Of a stretch of DNA of 16,919 nt, positions 7,667 through 14,028 are shown one piece after another; the first letter of the stretch is position 1, and each line of letters opens with the position of its first letter. Location of the stretch: contig CAMDGP010000020.1 of assembly GCA_945897765.1 (NCBI GenBank), positions 1 through 16,919 on the forward strand, in the 5' to 3' direction. Both the position numbers and the translations under genes were made by a program. The DNA is from Chitinophaga pinensis. GTDB lineage: Bacteria; Bacteroidota; Bacteroidia; Flavobacteriales_D; Crocinitomicaceae. A model generated the notes under the pieces. It was not told the origin of the DNA, ran no database searches, and was given only the letters and a program-made list of their open reading frames with translations.

Positions 7667-7701
7667 TTAGAATTTAAAATTTACAATGTAAAATTGAAAA
7701 T
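7667..7701 (+). repeat. Five phased 7-bp units after the aminotransferase gene
   Basis: Starting two bases after the TAG stop, the units are ttagaat, ttaaaat, ttacaat, gtaaaat, tgaaaat. They are in uniform 7-bp phase, with AAT closing every unit. The orientation relative to the gene is the same as for the other arrays in this window. Confidence 0.65.
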
Positions 7702-7858
7702 TATCCGACTTGGCGGAGTGAAGTTCCGTTAGCTATAGGGATAAGAGATAAAAGTTAATTAGTCTCTGTAAACAGATCTGTTATTAATAATATAAATCTT
7801 TCTTCAAGAGAGATTATTATAATTCTTGTTTTCGTAACCACTATTCCAATCAAAAATT

Positions 7859-7961
7859 AAGCATCTAGCATCAAAAATCCTTTTAGATTTCTTTGAAAAG
7901 CGATTTTACTATAATTTCCTCCGATTCAAAAGCCCTAATCAAGCATCAAGCATCAAAAATC
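7859..7961 (-). repeat. Two copies of a 21-bp direct repeat built of 7-bp units, after the FAH gene
   Basis: Positions 7859-7879 and 7941-7961 are identical at 20 of 21 bases. On the minus strand (the sense strand of the FAH gene) the copy next to the gene reads gattttt, gatgctt, gatgctt. The distal copy reads gattttt, gatgcta, gatgctt. Both are in 7-bp phase. The sequence family differs from the AGTTAAG-type arrays, but the period and the position at a gene end are the same. Confidence 0.7.
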
Positions 7962-7969
7962 ACTTTCTG

Positions 7970-8578
7970 TTATTTAACCTTAAAATCAAACATTTTCTCA
8001 CCATTTAATGTGGCTGTCAAAATATCCCCAATCGCAACTGGACCAACACCTGCTGGGGTTCCCGTGTAAATTAAGTCGCCCGTTTTCAATGTCACGAATT
8101 GAGAAACATGAGCAATCAATTGATCGATAGAGAAAATCATATCGGACGTTTTACCAATCTGGCGAACCTCCCCATTTTGTGAGAAGATAAATTCAGTATT
8201 TTCAAAATCTAGATCAGCAATTTTAATCCAATTAGAAGAAATCGGCGCACTGTTATCAAATGCTTTTGCTTTTTCCCAAGGCAAGCCTTTTTCTTTACAT
8301 TGACTTTGCAAATCTCTAGCTGTAAAGTCAATTCCTAAAGTGATTTCAGAATAATACTTAGAAGCAAATTTCTCCTCAATATTTTTACCCACTTTGTCAA
8401 TTTTCACTACAATCTCGCATTCAAAATGTAAATCGTTCGTGAAATTTGGGTAATAAAAATCACCTTCTTTTAACAAGGCAACATCAGGTTTCATGAAAAA
8501 GATTGGCTCCGTTGGAACAGCACTTTTCATTTCTTTCGCGTGTTCAGCATAATTTCTTCCGATGCAAATTATCTTCAT
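7970..8578 (-). CDS. Fumarylacetoacetate hydrolase (FAH) family protein
   Basis: This 202-residue protein has the compact FAH catalytic fold without the N-terminal domain of full FAH. The N-terminal MKIICIGRNYAEHAKEM contains the GRNYxxHxxE signature. Metal ligands are seen in HFECEIVVKI (E53 and E55) and GIDFTARD (D84). IYTGTPAGVGP is the conserved C-terminal loop. Small members of this family act as acylpyruvate hydrolases or oxaloacetate decarboxylases and related hydrolases acting on 2,4-dioxo acids; the substrate here cannot be told from sequence. Its ATG overlaps the exonuclease stop by four bases (ATGA), so the pair is translationally coupled. In the same transcript, it is the last gene. 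Confidence 0.9.
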   Translation of the reverse strand: MKIICIGRNYAEHAKEMKSAVPTEPIFFMKPDVALLKEGDFYYPNFTNDLHFECEIVVKIDKVGKNIEEKFASKYYSEITLGIDFTARDLQSQCKEKGLPWEKAKAFDNSAPISSNWIKIADLDFENTEFIFSQNGEVRQIGKTSDMIFSIDQLIAHVSQFVTLKTGDLIYTGTPAGVGPVAIGDILTATLNGEKMFDFKVK

Positions 8579-9435
8579 TTGGAATTGAATTTATTTTTTA
8601 AACTTTCTAAATTGTTTTCAGTGATGGGTGCGTCTTTTTTCTCAGCTTCTTTGATTTTTTCCATTTCGCGACGCAAGCATACTTTAGTATATCTTGGAAA
8701 ATCCGTTTGATCTGATGTCATCCAACCAAAATAACCAGGTTCCACTTTGCTAACTTCTTTGATGGTTTTACCTTTGTGTTTCCCAAAATTATATATTGCT
8801 TCGCCTTTTTCGTTACGTGCTAAACGTCCTGCTAGGTCAATTAATTCAAAGTTTCCAGCACGTGAAAAATCGGCTAAACTCGTCACGTCCGTTTTACTTT
8901 TCAGCTCAGGTGTTTCTTTGTAGCGTTCTAATTGAGCGAGAAAAACATCCAAGGTTGCTTTTGTGTCATACAAAGCGTCATGGGCATTTTGCATTTCTTC
9001 TCCACAATAAAATTTGTAAGCAGCAACAAGTGTTCTTTGCTCCATTTTGTGAAAAATATTCTGAATATCTATGAATTTACGAAAGGAAAAATCAAAGTTG
9101 ATTCCAACTCTCAAAAACTCTTCTGCCAAAACTGGAATGTCAAACTTATTGGAATTGTAACCTGCCAAATCCGCATCGCCAATAAATTCAATCAATTCAG
9201 GAGCAAACTGGCTAAAAGTAGGTTTATCTTGGATTAATTCATTTGAAACTCCATGAATATCAATCACTTCTTGCGGTATAACCATTTCAGGGTTAATCAA
9301 TTGATTCAATTCGGTGCGCTCTCCAGATGGATCTAATTTTATAATCGCGATTTGAACGATTCTGTCGGTATTGATTTGAAGTCCTGTAGTTTCCAAATCA
9401 AATACACATAGCGATTTTGTAAGTTGTAAATTCAT
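8575..9435 (-). CDS. DnaQ-like DEDDh 3'-5' exonuclease
   Basis: This 286-residue protein carries an N-terminal exonuclease domain of the DNA polymerase III epsilon type (about 8-175). Exo I is VFDLETTG with D13 and E15. Exo II is AGYNSNKFDIPVL, with its Asp. Exo III is NAHDALYDTKATLDVF, giving the His and final Asp of the DEDDh set. It should hydrolyse DNA or RNA 3' ends with two metal ions. After a linker, the C-terminal part (about 213-262, YNFGKHKGKTIKEVSKVEPGYFGWM) resembles the small C-terminal domain found in exonuclease X-like and related bacterial proteins. A role as polymerase proofreading subunit versus a stand-alone repair or RNA-processing nuclease is not resolved. It starts downstream of the L31 terminator, so it probably has its own promoter; I see no good one. 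Confidence 0.9.
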   Translation of the reverse strand: MNLQLTKSLCVFDLETTGLQINTDRIVQIAIIKLDPSGERTELNQLINPEMVIPQEVIDIHGVSNELIQDKPTFSQFAPELIEFIGDADLAGYNSNKFDIPVLAEEFLRVGINFDFSFRKFIDIQNIFHKMEQRTLVAAYKFYCGEEMQNAHDALYDTKATLDVFLAQLERYKETPELKSKTDVTSLADFSRAGNFELIDLAGRLARNEKGEAIYNFGKHKGKTIKEVSKVEPGYFGWMTSDQTDFPRYTKVCLRREMEKIKEAEKKDAPITENNLESLKNKFNSK

Positions 9436-9480
9436 AGTTTAAAAGTAATAAATACTTTGATTTTGGTGGTGTATTTCAAC

Positions 9481-9513
9481 AAAAAAGCCTTCCCGAATTT
9501 CGAAAAGGCTTTT
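9481..9513 (-). terminator. Intrinsic terminator after the L31 gene
   Basis: A perfect 9-bp stem (AAAAGCCTT at 9483-9491 pairing with AAGGCTTTT at 9505-9513) with a 13-base loop lies 19 bases past the L31 stop. On the minus strand it ends in a run of T. It separates L31 from the exonuclease gene on the same strand. Confidence 0.85.
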
Positions 9514-9532
9514 AATATTTTGATGAAATTAA

Positions 9533-9787
9533 TTATTTCATATGACGACCATAACGGTTTTTGAACTTGTCAATACGTCCTGCAGTATCCACGAACTGTG
9601 CAATACCTGTAAAGAACGGGTGAGATTTGTGAGAGATATCCAATTTCACTAATGGATATTCGTTACCATCTTCCCAAGTGATTGTTTCTTTTGTTGTTGT
9701 ACATGAAGGGCAAATAAATGCGTATTCATTAGACATGTCTTTGAAAACAACTAGTCTATAATCAGATGGGTGTATATCGTTTTTCAT
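9533..9787 (-). CDS. rpmE2: 50S ribosomal protein L31, type B
   Basis: This is an 84-residue large-subunit protein of the ribosomal intersubunit bridge. DIHPSDYRLVVFKDMSN (about 4-20), TKETITWEDGNEYPLVKLDISHKSHPFFTG (about 32-61) and VDTAGRIDKFKNRYG (about 66-80) are the type B hallmarks. The type B form normally lacks the zinc-binding cysteines. Here there is a CPSC pair (residues 26-29) where relatives, as I recall them, often have a Lys-Ser-Thr type sequence; two cysteines alone would not make a full zinc site. It is monocistronic: a strong consensus promoter lies upstream and a hairpin terminator downstream. Confidence 0.96.
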   Translation of the reverse strand: MKNDIHPSDYRLVVFKDMSNEYAFICPSCTTTKETITWEDGNEYPLVKLDISHKSHPFFTGIAQFVDTAGRIDKFKNRYGRHMK

Positions 9788-9820
9788 TTTAAATGTATTT
9801 TATGTGCTAAAATTGGATTG

Positions 9821-9850
9821 CAAATTTAGACAAATCTTTTTAAATCACAA
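9821..9850 (-). promoter_or_regulatory. Consensus Bacteroidota promoter for rpmE2
   Basis: On the minus strand TTG (9850-9848), 19 bases, then TAAATTTG (9828-9821) match the Bacteroidota TTG-N19-TAnnTTTG promoter at both elements and in spacing. Transcription should start near 9816, about 29 bases before the L31 ATG. This is the best promoter in the window, fitting a ribosomal protein gene. Confidence 0.75.
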
Positions 9851-9946
9851 GCCTTTTTATATTTTCTAATCTATTTTTTGAACAATTTAAACATTTGTAA
9901 GGTGATAACTCCACCAAAACTACTAATTATTTGTGTTTTCATTGCT

Positions 9947-9954
9947 TATTTTTG
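9947..9954 (+). promoter_or_regulatory. Candidate -7 element for the lpxD-like gene
   Basis: TATTTTTG matches TAnnTTTG and ends 17 bases before the ATG at 9972, implying a leader of about 13 bases. There is no good -33 element at the usual distance. It supports ATG 9972 over the in-frame GTG at 9933. Confidence 0.4.
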
Positions 9955-9971
9955 ATTTTACGAATTTAGTC

Positions 9972-10895
9972 ATGAAGTTACCAAAAGCCTATACCCTAAA
10001 AGAAATCAGTGAGTTATTAGCTTGTGAATTCGTTGGAAATCCCTCGCAAATAGTAACAGGCATCAACGAAATCCACATGGTTGAAGCGGGTGATATTGTT
10101 TTTGTTGATCATCCTAAATACTACGAAAAAGCCTTAAAATCAGCTGCAACAACCATTATTATTGATAAAATCGTTCCTTGTCCCGAAGGAAAAGCTTTAT
10201 TAATTTCTAAAAAACCTTTCGATAGCTATAACTGGTTAACGCAACATTTTTCTCCCTTAAGTACTCCGGCTGAACAAGTTAATCAATTCATTGAAGAATC
10301 GACGGTTATTTATCCAAATGTATTTATTGGTAAAAATGTAAGAATTGGTAAAAACACCCGCATTTACTCAGGTGTTTCAATTTTAGACAATACAGAAATT
10401 GGCGACAATGTTGTGATTGGTGCCAATACAGTCATAGGTCACTTTGCGTTTTATTACAAAAAAAAACCCGAAGGCTACGAACGAATGCATACATGTGGAG
10501 GTGTTAAGATTGAAGACAATGTTGAAATTGGCGCGCTTTGTACGATTGACGCAGGTGTTTCTGGAATTACGAAAATAGGCAAGGGAACAAAACTTGATAA
10601 CCAAATTCAAATCGGACACGATACAGTTATCGGAGAACATTGTTTAATAGCTGCTGCTGTAGGTTTGGCTGGCTGTGTTCGCTTAGGCAACAACGTGATT
10701 CTTTGGGGTCAAGTCGGTTGCGCTAGTGACATTACAATTGGTGATGGTGCAATTGTCTTGGCACAATCAGGCATTTCAAAAGACTTAGAAGGCGGAAAAA
10801 CGTATTTCGGAAGTCCGTGTGGAGAAGTGAGAGATAAATTTAAAGAAATGGCAGCTTTGAAAATGTTACCTGATTTTATAAAAGGCAAAAAGTGA
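9972..10895 (+). CDS. LpxD-like UDP-3-O-acylglucosamine N-acyltransferase
   Basis: This 307-residue protein matches the LpxD family. LpxD transfers a 3-hydroxyacyl chain from acyl-ACP to the amine of UDP-3-O-acylglucosamine in lipid A synthesis. The N-terminal domain (about 1-100) resembles the LpxD uridine-binding domain (YTLKEISELLACEFVGNPSQIVTGINEIHMVEAGDIVFVDHPKY). A left-handed beta-helix of hexapeptide repeats follows (about 112-270; for example VFIGKNVRIGKNTRIYSG, TEIGDNVVIGANTVIG). IEIGALCTIDAG-like and LDNQIQIGHD sequences contain the expected catalytic His at H216. A short helical C-terminus ends the protein. Many Bacteroidota carry a canonical LpxD next to lpxC-fabZ plus a second LpxD-like protein; that neighbourhood is absent here, so this may be the paralogue. 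The start at 9972 fits homologues. It overlaps the phosphatase gene by GTGA. Confidence 0.85.
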   Translation: MKLPKAYTLKEISELLACEFVGNPSQIVTGINEIHMVEAGDIVFVDHPKYYEKALKSAATTIIIDKIVPCPEGKALLISKKPFDSYNWLTQHFSPLSTPAEQVNQFIEESTVIYPNVFIGKNVRIGKNTRIYSGVSILDNTEIGDNVVIGANTVIGHFAFYYKKKPEGYERMHTCGGVKIEDNVEIGALCTIDAGVSGITKIGKGTKLDNQIQIGHDTVIGEHCLIAAAVGLAGCVRLGNNVILWGQVGCASDITIGDGAIVLAQSGISKDLEGGKTYFGSPCGEVRDKFKEMAALKMLPDFIKGKK

Positions 10896-12109
10896 TTATC
10901 CAACATCGAAATATTCTAAATCCCGACATCAAGGACACGAAATTACAGTCTTTGTTGGAGATAACGAATGCCATCAATTCTAATTTATCGATTGAACAAC
11001 TCATTAAAATTTTCTCTTTCATTCTTAAAGAACAGCTTGGTTTTTCGAAGTTCGTTCTGTTTTTGTATCAAGAAGATTGGCAAGTTTTAGCGAAATCGGG
11101 CTACAAAGGAAAAATTGATTTACAACTCGTTGACCAACAATTGGTTCGTTTCAAAGAAATCACTTTAGTTGAATCTTCAAATTCAATGGTTTTAAAAGAA
11201 TTTCAAGCTGTGATTCCTGTCTATCACCAAGATAAACCCTTAGCTTATTTATTAATTTCAACGCTTGGAAATACCGATTATTTAGAAGCAAGTCACTTTA
11301 ATTTTGCGCAAACTTTGTGTAACATTATTGCCGTAGCTGTTGAAAATCGACGTTTGTTCAAGCAAAGTATGATCAAGGAACGCATCTCGAAGGAATTAGA
11401 AGTTGCTTCAGAAATGCAAAAATTGTTGTTCCCTTCCGATTTACCTTCCAACCGCAAAATGGATTTGTCTGCGAAGTATATTCCGCGTCACGCTGTCGGT
11501 GGAGATTACTACGATTTTATTCCTTTGGGCGACGAAGAATATATTATTTGCATTGCTGACGTTTCCGGAAAAGGAATCAGCGCAGCTTTGTTAATGGCAA
11601 ATTTTCAAGCAACAATTCGCACGCTCTTTAAATACCAACGATTTGAAATGCCTTTCTTACTGGAAGAATTGAATAAAATCGTGATGCGAAGTGCGAAAGG
11701 GGAGAAGTTCATTACTTTCTTTATCGCTCATTACAACGCGCATACGCGCAAAATGAATTACGTCAACGCAGGTCACAATCATCCGTTTTTATTGAATGGT
11801 AGAAAAGTGACGATGCTTAAAGATGGATGTATTGGCCTGGGAATGCTAGATGAATTGCCTTATGTCAACGTTGGAAAAATGGTCTTGAATCCAAATACGA
11901 CTTTTGTGCTTTTTACAGATGGTGTCGTTGAACTTGAAAACGCAGAAGGCGAACAATTCGGAATCGAACGATTAGTGAAAAATGCGCAAGCCTACTCGCC
12001 GTTGAAGATGGAGGATATGAACAATATCATCTTCTCTAAACTCGATGAATGGCGCGGAAACCTAACTTTTGTAGACGATACAGCGATTTTTAGTTGTAAG
12101 TTTTTTTAG
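10892..12109 (+). CDS. GAF domain-containing SpoIIE/PP2C-type serine/threonine phosphatase (RsbU-like)
   Basis: This 405-residue signalling protein has an N-terminal GAF-like sensor domain (about 18-155), a helical linker (about 158-182, QSMIKERISKELEVASEMQK) and a C-terminal PPM/SpoIIE phosphatase domain (about 183-404). Metal-binding aspartates are visible: D205 in GGDYYDF, D223 in ADVSGKGISAALLMA, D343 in LFTDGVVE and D395-D396 in FVDDTAIF. AGHNHPF is also conserved. The arrangement is that of RsbU-type phosphatases that dephosphorylate anti-sigma-factor antagonists; no partner switch gene is nearby, so the substrate is unknown. Translation starts at GTG 10892, overlapping the LpxD-like stop (GTGA), so the two are coupled. 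No upstream alternative start fits. The gene end overlaps an antisense coding-like relic. Confidence 0.92.
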   Translation: MIIQHRNILNPDIKDTKLQSLLEITNAINSNLSIEQLIKIFSFILKEQLGFSKFVLFLYQEDWQVLAKSGYKGKIDLQLVDQQLVRFKEITLVESSNSMVLKEFQAVIPVYHQDKPLAYLLISTLGNTDYLEASHFNFAQTLCNIIAVAVENRRLFKQSMIKERISKELEVASEMQKLLFPSDLPSNRKMDLSAKYIPRHAVGGDYYDFIPLGDEEYIICIADVSGKGISAALLMANFQATIRTLFKYQRFEMPFLLEELNKIVMRSAKGEKFITFFIAHYNAHTRKMNYVNAGHNHPFLLNGRKVTMLKDGCIGLGMLDELPYVNVGKMVLNPNTTFVLFTDGVVELENAEGEQFGIERLVKNAQAYSPLKMEDMNNIIFSKLDEWRGNLTFVDDTAIFSCKFF

Positions 12110-12284
12110 GGAGATAACTTTCACTATTCTGGATAAAATACGCCAAATATTCCTCCAGTTTATGCGTCAAATAATACTGTAAATTCATTAAGAAATAAGC
12201 TTTTCCTCCTGGAGTTAAATGTTTATTCTTCTTTTTTTTTCTTAAGAATTTTGTTGGTTTAGTAAGTGAATAAAAATCAAGTAA
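12090..12284 (-). pseudogene. Antisense coding-like remnant of 64 codons
   Basis: On the minus strand a frame is open from 12284 to TAA at 12092-12090. Its second half looks like genuine protein: LTPGGKAYFLMNLQYY then LTHKLEEYLAYFIQNSESYL, with an even mix of residues and an amphipathic helix pattern. It lacks an upstream ATG; the only methionine would give a 32-residue peptide. An A-run (minus strand, about 12231-12240) lies at its upstream edge, where a frameshift could have occurred. I do not recognise the family. It could be the decayed C-terminus of a lost gene, or a small protein starting at Met 33. Confidence 0.35.
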
Positions 12285-12573
12285 TTAAGTTTATTTTTGT
12301 TTTGATTTTTGTAACAAAGAGTAACCAATTTATTGTGTTAATTGTAATATTAACTACATCAAGGAATACAAGGGAAAAGACTAAAAGCTTGATGGGACAA
12401 TAGTTATTTACTAAAACTGTTGAATATTAAAGTATTTGTTTGCCTTGACGAATTAGTATCCACGCTAGTTAATTTTTTTAAATTAAATGGATTTCTAAAC
12501 AAACATTTTTATTTCTTTTTTTCTGAACCGATTTCCAATCAAAGTGTACGCTCATTTTTAAAAACTTTGAATC
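12110..12573. other. Long AT-rich intergenic region before the VWA gene
   Basis: These 464 bases hold the antisense remnant at their left end, homopolymer T-runs near 12231-12240 and 12473-12479, and a perfect 6-bp inverted repeat GTTAAT-N6-ATTAAC at 12337-12354. A degenerate -7-like AAACTTTG at 12562-12569 would make the VWA transcript nearly leaderless; it has a mismatch and no -33 partner. The open frame at 12420-12686 is AT-driven and overlaps the VWA signal peptide in another frame, so I do not call it. Confidence 0.5.
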
Positions 12574-13686
12574 ATGAAGAAAATACTCCTTTCAATTTTC
12601 AGCTTAGTGTTAGCTGTTCCGTTTTTATCGGGTCAAATTGCCTCACCTCGAAAAATTCAATTAGTGATTTTATTCGACACCTCTAATAGTATGGATGGTT
12701 TACTTGAACAAGCAAAGTCACGTATTTGGACAATCGTTAATGAAACAACAGGCTTGCGTCACAACGGACAGATTCCAACTTTAGAAATCGCAGTTTACGA
12801 TTATGGTAACTCAAGTATTTCTGCGGAAAAAAAGTATGTTCGTCAACAAACAGCTTTCACAACAGATTTAGACTTAATCTCAGGTAAATTATTTGGCTTG
12901 CGCACAAATGGTGGCGAAGAATATTGTGGTGCAGTTATTCAGCAATCTATAAATGATTTAAATTGGTCACCAAATTCAATGGATTTAAAATTAATTTACA
13001 TCGCTGGAAACGAACCTTTTAATCAAGGGCCAATTGACTACAAAAAAGTTTGTGAAATTGCAAGTGCGAAAGGGATTTTCGTAAATACAATTTATTGTGG
13101 CGATTACGAGCAAGGTATCCGCGAATTTTGGAAAGATGGCGCAACTTGCTCTCGTGGCGATTATTTCAATATAAATTCAAACGAACGTGTCGTTCAAATT
13201 GCAACGCCATACGATGATCAAATCAATACATATAATTTGAAATTAAATCAAACTTATGTAAGCTATGGTTCTATTGGAAAAATGAAAAAAGAAATGCAAG
13301 CAAGCGAAGATGCAAATGCAACAAGTCAAGGTGCTGCAGTAATTTCAGAAAGAGCAATGTCTAAATCCAGCGGTAATTACAACAATTCAACTTGGGATTT
13401 GGTCGATGCATCAAAAAATGATTCAACGATAATTTTCAAATTAAAAGACGAAGAATTACCAACTGAATTAAAAGGTAAAAGCAAGGAGGAAAAAGAAAAA
13501 TATCTCGAAGAAAAAACAGTTGAACGTCAAAAAATTCAAGAAGAAATTGGCCGTTTAGGCAAAGAACGCGAAGCTTACATCAAAACAGAAAAAGCAAAAA
13601 CTTCAACCACAATTAAAGCTGATGATTTCGGAACTGCAATCTCAAAAAGCATGAAGGATAAAGCAAAAGTAGTAGGGTATGAATAG
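12574..13686 (+). CDS. Secreted von Willebrand factor A (VWA) domain protein
   Basis: This 370-residue exported protein has a signal peptide (about 1-20, MKKILLSIFSLVLAVPFLSG) and a VWA domain (about 27-215). The MIDAS first motif is D35-T-S37-N-S39 in VILFDTSNSM, and T111 in LRTNGGEEYCG is the likely second-motif Thr. The third-motif position reads AGNEPF (144-149) rather than the usual D-G, as in some secreted bacterial VWA proteins. Metal-dependent ligand binding is plausible but the ligand is unknown. Residues about 295-340 are very rich in Lys and Glu (KGKSKEEKEKYLEEKTVERQ) and should form a coiled coil. No membrane anchor or sorting domain is visible at the C-terminus. The gene stands alone with long intergenic regions on both sides, and its stop codon adjoins a heptad repeat array. 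Confidence 0.87.
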   Translation: MKKILLSIFSLVLAVPFLSGQIASPRKIQLVILFDTSNSMDGLLEQAKSRIWTIVNETTGLRHNGQIPTLEIAVYDYGNSSISAEKKYVRQQTAFTTDLDLISGKLFGLRTNGGEEYCGAVIQQSINDLNWSPNSMDLKLIYIAGNEPFNQGPIDYKKVCEIASAKGIFVNTIYCGDYEQGIREFWKDGATCSRGDYFNINSNERVVQIATPYDDQINTYNLKLNQTYVSYGSIGKMKKEMQASEDANATSQGAAVISERAMSKSSGNYNNSTWDLVDASKNDSTIIFKLKDEELPTELKGKSKEEKEKYLEEKTVERQKIQEEIGRLGKEREAYIKTEKAKTSTTIKADDFGTAISKSMKDKAKVVGYE

Positions 13687-13741
13687 AATTTAGAATGGAG
13701 AATGAAAAGTTAAGAATTAAAAGTTAAGAGTTAAAAGTTGA
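13686..13741 (+). repeat. Eight phased 7-bp units after the VWA gene
   Basis: From the last base of the TAG stop the units are gaattta, gaatgga, gaatgaa, aagttaa, gaattaa, aagttaa, gagttaa, aagttga. All eight keep one 7-bp phase, and the register may extend one unit back into the coding sequence (tatgaat). The same AGTTAA core appears, in the same orientation to the gene, as in the arrays at 1750-1805 and 4535-4576. Confidence 0.8.
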
Positions 13742-14028
13742 AAATTCGATTTTTTTAGAGTAAAAATGAAGTCCACTGTAATGAAGAATAATTAAATTGG
13801 CGCTTAATGAGAGGCATCATTTCGATTTGTAATTCTTCGTAACTTCGCGCTTCAAAAATCTATTTTAAGCTAAATGTTCAATTTAAATACTAAATTTTCC
13901 TCCTCTCGAACTTTAGATTTCGAAATAAAAAGAAGTTTTTACAGATTGTTGAGTCTTCGATTTCACACAAGGTTTTCAGTACTTTATTTTGCCTTTTTTT
14001 TTACCTCGTTATTTTTTAAAGAAAAACA
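13687..14028. other. Intergenic region between VWA and glycosyltransferase genes
   Basis: This 342-base region begins with the heptad array. Two weak promoter-like sequences for the glycosyltransferase are TAACTTCG at 13840-13847 and TTATTTTG at 13984-13991, each with one mismatch to TAnnTTTG; neither has a convincing -33 element. I see no coding frame. Confidence 0.5.

Larger units (their letters stand above)
7666..7969. other. Convergent intergenic region holding repeats
   Basis: These 304 bases lie between the convergent aminotransferase and FAH genes. They hold a heptad array at each end, a short inverted repeat CGGA/TCCG around 7715-7729, and no coding frame that I consider real. No classic GC-rich terminator hairpin with a T-run is apparent for either gene. 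Confidence 0.6.

Noticed and set aside
8796..9237. Two plus-strand open frames opposite the exonuclease gene
   Set aside because: They lie wholly antisense to a clear DEDDh exonuclease, and their translations are Leu/Phe/Cys-rich without recognisable motifs.
9933..9971. In-frame GTG start for the LpxD-like gene
   Set aside because: It overlaps the likely -7 element and adds 13 residues without counterpart in the family; MKLPKAYTLKEIS is the natural N-terminus.
10383..10906. Minus-strand open frames opposite the LpxD-like gene
   Set aside because: They are antisense shadows of the hexapeptide-repeat coding sequence; periodic codons there create long antisense frames.
12337..12354. Inverted repeat GTTAAT-N6-ATTAAC as an operator
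   Set aside because: A 6-bp AT-only-type palindrome is expected by chance in such AT-rich DNA, and it is over 200 bases from the VWA start.
12420..12686. Open frame of 88 codons upstream of and overlapping the VWA gene
   Set aside because: It is AT-driven, Phe/Asn/Ser-rich, and overlaps the well-supported VWA signal peptide in another frame.
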